64,000 bases of DNA. Source: Sphingobium indicum BiD32 (GTDB lineage: Bacteria > Pseudomonadota > Alphaproteobacteria > Sphingomonadales > Sphingomonadaceae). Both the position numbers and the translations under genes were made by a program. The stretch spans positions 1 to 64,000 of the forward strand of contig NZ_CAVK010000085.1 of NCBI RefSeq assembly GCF_000382885.1. Reading direction: 5' to 3'. Shown piece after piece: positions 59,287-64,000 of this stretch (positions are counted from its first letter, which is position 1; each line of letters begins with the position of its first letter). Under the pieces are notes generated by a model. That model was not told the DNA's origin. It ran no database searches and saw only the letters and a list, made by a program, of their open reading frames with translations.

Positions 59287-60206
59287 GCGGCTTGGCCGGG
59301 GGAGAGACGGCCTCCGCTGGGGCATTGGTCAAGGCGCGCGCGGCCGAGGTCGCGGCGGCGATCGATACCGCATTCGACCATTTGCTGAGCGTGCCGGACG
59401 ATGCACGGGCGCGGCTGTATGAAGCGATGCGCCATGCCGCGATCGGCGGGGGCAAAAGGCTGCGGCCGTTGCTGGTGCAGGCGACCAGCGACCTGTTCCA
59501 TCTGTCGCGCGAATCGGCGCTGCGGGTCGGCCTGGCGATCGAGTGCATCCATGTCTATTCGCTGGTGCATGATGATCTGCCCGCGATGGACGATGATGAC
59601 ATGCGCCGGGGCAAGCCGACCGTTCACAAGGCGTTTGACGAGGCGACCGCGATCCTGGCAGGCGATTGCCTGCACGACCTGGCGTTCCAGATCCTGTCCG
59701 ACGAGGAGACGCATCCCGACCCGTTCGTGCGGATCGAGCTGGTGCGCGCTTTGGCGCTGGCCAGCGGCCCGGCGGGCATGGCTGGCGGGCAGATGATGGA
59801 CCTGGAGGCGGAACATGCGAGGTTTGACCTCGCCACCGTCACCCGGCTGCAAAATCTCAAGACCGGGGCGCTGATCGCCTTCTGTGTCGATGCCGCGGCG
59901 ATCATGGCGCGGATTCCTGAGGACGCACGCAAGGGGCTGCATGGCTATGCGCGCGACATCGGGCTGGCATTCCAGATAGCCGACGATCTGCTGGACGTAG
60001 AGGGCGACGCGGTGCTGGCGGGCAAGGCGCTGGGCAAGGATGCGGCGGCGGGCAAGGAAACATTTGTGTCGCTGCTGGGCGTCGATCGGGCGCGGGCGCA
60101 GGCGCATATGCTGGTCGATCAGGCCAAGGCGCATCTGCGCGGGCATGGCGCGGAAGCGGACCTGCTGCGCGCCATTGCCGACTATATCGTGGAGAGGGAT
60201 CGCTAA
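59283..60206 (+). CDS. ispA: Polyprenyl (farnesyl/geranyl) diphosphate synthase
   Basis: A 307-residue trans-prenyltransferase. First Asp-rich motif DDLPAMDDDDMRRGKP (residues about 97-112), second DDLLDVEGD near 235, and GGGKRLRPLL near 57. It makes farnesyl diphosphate for UppS, quinones and hopanoids or carotenoids. It starts with a GTG overlapping xseB. dxs, which often follows ispA, is absent; coaD comes instead. Confidence 0.93.
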   Translation: MSGLAGGETASAGALVKARAAEVAAAIDTAFDHLLSVPDDARARLYEAMRHAAIGGGKRLRPLLVQATSDLFHLSRESALRVGLAIECIHVYSLVHDDLPAMDDDDMRRGKPTVHKAFDEATAILAGDCLHDLAFQILSDEETHPDPFVRIELVRALALASGPAGMAGGQMMDLEAEHARFDLATVTRLQNLKTGALIAFCVDAAAIMARIPEDARKGLHGYARDIGLAFQIADDLLDVEGDAVLAGKALGKDAAAGKETFVSLLGVDRARAQAHMLVDQAKAHLRGHGAEADLLRAIADYIVERDR

Positions 60207-60211
60207 AGGGC

Positions 60212-60724
60212 ATGAGCAAGCAGCGCATCGGTGTCTATCCCGGCACATTCGACCCCATCACATTGGGGCATATGGACATCATCCGGCGGGGCGCGAAGCT
60301 GGTCGATCGGCTGGTGATCGGCGTGACCACCAATATTTCCAAGTCGCCGATGTTCAGCGACGAGGAACGGCTGGATATGGTGCGGCGCGAATGTGCCGGG
60401 ATCGATGCCGACATCGTGGTTGTGGGTTTCAATTCACTGCTGATGGACTTTGCCGAATCGCAGGGCGCCAGCGTGATCATTCGCGGGCTGCGCGCCGTGG
60501 CCGACTTTGAATATGAATATCAGATGGCGGGGATGAACCAGCAGATCAATGCCCGCGTCGAGACGGTATTCCTGATGGCCGACGTGTGCCTTCAGCCAAT
60601 CGCGTCGCGGCTGGTAAAGGAAATCGCGCTCTATGGCGGGCCGATCCATAAGTTCGTCGGGCCAGTGGTGCGCGACGAGGTGGTTGCGCGGGTTGAAACA
60701 CTGGGGCGCAAGGGGAGCGCTTGA
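60212..60724 (+). CDS. coaD: Phosphopantetheine adenylyltransferase
   Basis: A 170-residue nucleotidyltransferase, next-to-last step of coenzyme A synthesis. VYPGTFDPITLGHMDII with the HxGH-type motif (residues 8-24), RGLRAVADFEYEYQMAGMNQ, and the ISSR-like SRLVKEIALYGG near residue 137. It starts 5 bases after ispA. Confidence 0.97.
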   Translation: MSKQRIGVYPGTFDPITLGHMDIIRRGAKLVDRLVIGVTTNISKSPMFSDEERLDMVRRECAGIDADIVVVGFNSLLMDFAESQGASVIIRGLRAVADFEYEYQMAGMNQQINARVETVFLMADVCLQPIASRLVKEIALYGGPIHKFVGPVVRDEVVARVETLGRKGSA

Positions 60725-60804
60725 TCCCGCTCAGCCTGCGTTCAGTTGCCAATCGCGATCAGCGCGCTATCAGGACGGCCAAGATATTGAGGAAAGTAAC
60801 TCCC

Positions 60805-61524
60805 ATGCGTTTCACTTGCGCGCTCAAGACCGTGGCGATTGGTATCGCCCTTACCGCGTCAGGCCTGGCCTATGCCCAGGGCGGCGGCGGCAAGGGCGAT
60901 GATATGAAGAAGGCGGAGGCCGCGGCGCGGGCGGCGGAAAATGCCAAGTCGCTGGGCGGCGACCTGACCCCCAAGCTGCCGCCAGCGGTGGTGCCGGCCG
61001 ATCCGCAGAATATCTGGGACCTGGACCTGTCGAGTGGCGGGCGGGTGCGCATCCAGTTGCGTCCCGACATCGCACCCGGCCATGTCGAACGGATCAAGGA
61101 ATTGACGCGGCAGGGCTTTTACAACGGGCTGAAATTCCATCGTGTCATTCCCGGCTTCATGGCGCAGGGCGGCGACCCCAAGGGTGATGGCACCGGCGGT
61201 TCGACCCAGCCCGACCTGAAGGCCGAGTTCAACCCGATGCCGCATCTGCGCGGCACCGTGTCGATGGCGCGCGCGCAGGGGGAGGATAGTGCGAACAGCC
61301 AGTTCTTCATCGTGCTGCTGCCCCGGATGCAGCTCGACAAGAAATATACCGTGTTCGGCCGGGTGATCGAGGGTATGAACTATGTCGACGCGATCGCGCA
61401 GGGCGAGCCGCCCGCCAACCCGACCGTGATCCTGCAGGCGTCGATCGAGAGCGACGGCAAGCCGCCGGTGACTGCGCCTGTTGCGCCTGTTGCGCCGTCG
61501 ATCATCGGTGCGCAGACGAAATAA
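60805..61524 (+). CDS. Exported peptidyl-prolyl cis-trans isomerase (cyclophilin)
   Basis: A 239-residue protein with a signal peptide (residues 1-24, ending GLAYA). A charged, Ala-rich spacer leads to a cyclophilin domain (from about residue 70) with FYNGLKFHRVIPGFMAQGGD, the catalytic Arg and Gln, then NSQFFIVL. A Pro/Val tail follows. It would speed protein folding in the periplasm. GAGGA lies before the ATG at 60805. Confidence 0.93.
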   Translation: MRFTCALKTVAIGIALTASGLAYAQGGGGKGDDMKKAEAAARAAENAKSLGGDLTPKLPPAVVPADPQNIWDLDLSSGGRVRIQLRPDIAPGHVERIKELTRQGFYNGLKFHRVIPGFMAQGGDPKGDGTGGSTQPDLKAEFNPMPHLRGTVSMARAQGEDSANSQFFIVLLPRMQLDKKYTVFGRVIEGMNYVDAIAQGEPPANPTVILQASIESDGKPPVTAPVAPVAPSIIGAQTK

Positions 61525-61550
61525 CAGAGTCCGCTTCCTTCATCGGCATC

Positions 61551-61677
61551 CTCCCTGCCTAGGGGAGGTGCCAGCGCGTAGCGATGACGGAGGGGTGTCG
61601 CCCTCTCGACAGGGCGATACCCCTCCGTCTGGCCTGCGGCCAGCCACCTCCCCTTGCAGGGGAGGATCAGTAAAACG
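61551..61677. repeat. Long palindromic intergenic repeat
   Basis: GGGGAGGTG..GATGACGGAGGGGT..CGCCCT is mirrored by AGGGCG..ACCCCTCCGTC..CACCTCCCC around CTCGAC, a nested palindrome of more than 80 bases. The same units appear at 55905-56068. It fills most of the gap between the cyclophilin and queA. Confidence 0.75.
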
Positions 61678-61691
61678 AAACGCCCTAGACC

Positions 61692-62720
61692 ATGCGCGTA
61701 GATCTTTTCGATTTCGACCTGCCGCCGGAGAATATCGCGCTTCGGCCCGCGTCTCCGCGCGATAGCGCGCGGCTGCTGCTGGTGCCGGGCGAGGGTGATT
61801 TTGCCGATTTGAGCGTGCGCGATCTGCCATCGTTGCTGCGGGCGGGCGATGTGCTGGTGTTCAACGACACGCGCGTCATTCCGGCCCAGCTGGAGGGGAT
61901 GCGCGGGCAGGCGCGGATCGGGGCGACGCTGCACAAAAGGCTGGGGCTGCGCCAGTGGCAGGCCTTTTTGCGCAATGCCAAGCGGGTGCGCGACGGCGAG
62001 CGGATTGATTTTGGCGCTGGCGTCACCGCCATTGCCGGGCCGCGCGACGATGATGGCGGGGTGACGCTGAGCTTTGAAGGCGAGGAACCGGTGGAGGTTC
62101 TGCTGGAGCGGGCGGGGCGGATGCCGTTGCCGCCCTATATCGCCAGCAAGCGCGCGACCGATGAGCGCGACCGGACCGATTACCAGACGATGTTTGCGCG
62201 GGAGGATGGCGCGGTGGCAGCGCCCACGGCTGCGCTGCATTTTACCCCGGAGTTGATGGCGGCCTTGGCGGAGCGCGGAATCACGACCGAGACGCTGACG
62301 TTGCATGTGGGCGCAGGGACGTTCCTGCCGGTCAAGGCGGACGATACCGATGACCACCGGATGCACGCCGAATGGGGGCGGATCGAGGCTGCGACGGCAG
62401 ATCGGTTGAATGCCGCGCGCGCGGCGGGCGGTCGGCTGATCGCGGTCGGCACCACCAGCCTGCGCCTGCTGGAAAGCGCGGCGGGGGAAGATGGGATGAT
62501 CCGCGCCTTTGCCGACGAAACCCGCATCTTCATCACACCGGGCTACCGGTTCCGGGCGGTCGACGGGCTGATGACCAATTTCCATCTGCCCAAATCGACC
62601 TTGTTCATGCTGGTGTCGGCGCTGATGGGGACCGAGCGGATGCGGGCGGCCTATGATCATGCGATCGGGTCCGGCTATCGCTTCTACAGCTATGGCGATT
62701 CTTCGCTGCTGTTGCCGTGA
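61692..62720 (+). CDS. queA: S-adenosylmethionine:tRNA ribosyltransferase-isomerase
   Basis: A 342-residue enzyme that adds the cyclopentene ring precursor to preQ1 in tRNA during queuosine synthesis. [20 protein letters not shown] at the N-terminus, [41 protein letters not shown] and [17 protein letters not shown] are all conserved family blocks. tgt, often next to it, is not seen here. Confidence 0.97.
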   Translation: MRVDLFDFDLPPENIALRPASPRDSARLLLVPGEGDFADLSVRDLPSLLRAGDVLVFNDTRVIPAQLEGMRGQARIGATLHKRLGLRQWQAFLRNAKRVRDGERIDFGAGVTAIAGPRDDDGGVTLSFEGEEPVEVLLERAGRMPLPPYIASKRATDERDRTDYQTMFAREDGAVAAPTAALHFTPELMAALAERGITTETLTLHVGAGTFLPVKADDTDDHRMHAEWGRIEAATADRLNAARAAGGRLIAVGTTSLRLLESAAGEDGMIRAFADETRIFITPGYRFRAVDGLMTNFHLPKSTLFMLVSALMGTERMRAAYDHAIGSGYRFYSYGDSSLLLP

Positions 62721-62764
62721 CGCCGGGATGATCCGGGGCGGATTTCTGTGCTAGGCCAACGTGC

Positions 62765-63346
62765 ATGAGCAAGAAGCAGGTGGCAAGCGACCAGGGGACG
62801 CGGTCCCGGCGCGACGAGATATTGACCGTCGCAGCGCAGCTGTTTGCGCGCAAGGGCTATCGCGGCACGTCGATGCGCGACATTGGCGAGGCGTCGGGGG
62901 TGCTGGGCGGGTCGCTCTATCACCATATCAAGTCCAAGGACGCGCTGTTCGTTGAGTTGCATAATGGTGCGCTGGATGCGGCGGAGGCGCGGATCGCGGC
63001 GGCGGTGGCGGACGTGGCCGATCCGTGGGACAGGCTGGAGGCAGCGTGCGTGGCTATGCTGGAGGTGCAACTGGCACCCGATTCGCTGACGATGCCGATG
63101 ATGAATGATTTCCGCGAGGTGCCTGATGCCGTGCGGGTTGAACTGGTGGCGCGGCGCGACCGGTTTGAGGGGTTGTTCCGGGCGATCGTCGCCGACCTGC
63201 CTTTGCCAGCCGGGATTGACCGGTCGATCTATCGCAACCTATTATTGTCGCAGCTTAATGCCGCGGCGGACTGGTTCCGGCCGGGGCGGCTCACTCCGCG
63301 CGAGATTGCGGGGCAAGTGGCGCGGCTGTTCCGGCACGATGGTTAG
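62765..63346 (+). CDS. TetR/AcrR family transcriptional regulator
   Basis: A 193-residue regulator. The N-terminal helix-turn-helix covers residues about 17-60 (EILTVAAQLFARKGYRGTSM, then RDIGEASGVLGGSLYHHIKS), followed by a helical ligand domain. No clear target gene lies beside it: upstream is queA, downstream is a convergent LysR gene whose stop overlaps by 4 bases. Other TetR proteins of this kind control fatty-acid or aromatic metabolism, but nothing here says which. Confidence 0.92.
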   Translation: MSKKQVASDQGTRSRRDEILTVAAQLFARKGYRGTSMRDIGEASGVLGGSLYHHIKSKDALFVELHNGALDAAEARIAAAVADVADPWDRLEAACVAMLEVQLAPDSLTMPMMNDFREVPDAVRVELVARRDRFEGLFRAIVADLPLPAGIDRSIYRNLLLSQLNAAADWFRPGRLTPREIAGQVARLFRHDG

Positions 63347-64000
63347 TCCCGCCTGGCCAGCGCGACCGGCAATTCGCTGCGCAACAGGTCGAGCAGGCCC
63401 GTGATCTTGGGCAGAAGGTGACGGCGCTGGGGATAGACGGCCCAGATCGGTTCATCCTCCATCGCGAAATCGGCCAGCAGCGGCACAAGCGCGCCTGACG
63501 CGATATGGGGCAGGACGTAAAATTCGGGCAATTGGCACACGCCCATGCCCGCGACGGCGGCTTGCGCCACCGCCGCTCCGCTGTTGCAGCGCCAGCGGCC
63601 GCGCGGGCGGATGGTTTCAACCCGGCCCCAGGAACGGAATTGCCAGCTGGTCGCGGTGCCGATCAGGCAGTCATGATGGGCCAGATCGGCGATGGCGTTA
63701 GGGGTGCCGCGGGCCGCGAGATAGGCAGGCGCTGCGCAGGTGTAGAGGGTGCGCGACGCGATGCGCGTACCGATGAGGCGGCTGTCGGCCAGCGTGCCGG
63801 TGCGGATCGCCATGTCATAGCCTTCGCCGATCAGGTCCACGATGCGGTTGGTCAGATCGATCGTGACAGCGAGTTTGACATAGCGCGCGGCAAATTCGCG
63901 GACGATGGGGGCGATGAACCGCTCCCCCATCGCGGTCGAGCAGGTGATGCGCAGGTCGCCCTGGGGTTCCGCGCCTTCGCTGATGAGGGCGATGGCCTCG
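63343..64000 (-). CDS. LysR family regulator, N-terminus beyond window
   Basis: The open frame runs from 63343 to the window edge, giving at least 218 residues of a LysR substrate-binding domain: GDLRITCSTAMGERFIAPIV, then VREFAARYVKLAVTIDLTNR, the IRTGTLADSRLIGTRIASR effector region, and the C-terminal VALARRD. The helix-turn-helix part lies to the right of base 64000. The ATG at 63930 is internal, not the start. This subfamily often represses or activates a divergent gene, which would also be outside the window. Confidence 0.93.
   Translation of the reverse strand, partial: EAIALISEGAEPQGDLRITCSTAMGERFIAPIVREFAARYVKLAVTIDLTNRIVDLIGEGYDMAIRTGTLADSRLIGTRIASRTLYTCAAPAYLAARGTPNAIADLAHHDCLIGTATSWQFRSWGRVETIRPRGRWRCNSGAAVAQAAVAGMGVCQLPEFYVLPHIASGALVPLLADFAMEDEPIWAVYPQRRHLLPKITGLLDLLRSELPVALARRD

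Overview
This is a chromosomal stretch of an alphaproteobacterium of the order Sphingomonadales, closest in style to Sphingobium or Sphingomonas. Supporting signs are the GC-rich coding sequence, the gene order rpsB-tsf-pyrH-frr-uppS-cdsA-dxr-rseP-bamA-skp-fabZ, a 2-oxoglutarate dehydrogenase cluster behind mdh and sucD, a 404-residue NADP isocitrate dehydrogenase, two Flp pilins, and many short palindromic repeats of sphingomonad type. The genus is an inference; there is no rRNA gene or marker search behind it. No tRNA, rRNA or CRISPR array was found.

Bases 1-3200 are accessory DNA, visibly AT-richer than the rest. They hold a gene fragment behind what may be an insertion-sequence end, small unknown genes, a serine resolvase with an inverted repeat in front of it, and a membrane-anchored unknown protein. 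An orphan terminator and a long palindrome separate this from the backbone. Bases 3500-8510 form a surface-polymer cluster: a flippase and a divergent nucleotidyltransferase, then a three-gene operon overlapping by 4 bases per junction (TagB-like transferase, CDP-alcohol phosphotransferase, HIT protein). Together they suggest a phosphodiester-linked polyol or inositol glycan. Bases 8669-19058 are energy metabolism (sdhB, mdh, sucD, sucA, sucB, lpdA) with a thioesterase and zapE. sdhCDA and sucC are not here.

Bases 19170-26241 carry an enoyl-CoA hydratase with a phosphoglycolate-type phosphatase, then glmU and glmS, the amino-sugar supply for envelope synthesis. Two toxin-antitoxin modules (VapBC-like and HicAB-like) flank glmS. 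Bases 26324-29060 are disturbed: a lone ExbD-like exported protein, a nitrilase-family gene that has lost its 5' part, and an AT-rich pair of unknown membrane proteins that ends exactly at the nitrilase break. This pair is the best candidate here for an undescribed system. icd, then psd-pssA (phosphatidylethanolamine synthesis), follow.

Bases 32483-43456 are a long translation and envelope block: ribosomal protein S2, EF-Ts, UMP kinase, ribosome recycling factor, undecaprenyl diphosphate synthase, CDP-diglyceride synthase, DXP reductoisomerase, RseP, BamA, Skp-like chaperone and FabZ. rpmE follows. Bases 43893-49520 hold aroK-aroB (minus strand) and a plus-strand group with xerD and accA. Then come an M48/LysM protease, two Flp pilins, mutT, bfr-bfd, a DUF418 membrane protein, a BioC-like methyltransferase, a DUF3052 gene preceded by a DUF559 gene broken by one in-frame amber codon, purL, a lipoprotein, xseB-ispA, coaD, a cyclophilin, queA, a TetR regulator and a LysR regulator cut by the window end. 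Several of these small genes (one Flp pilin, bfd) are under 60 codons.
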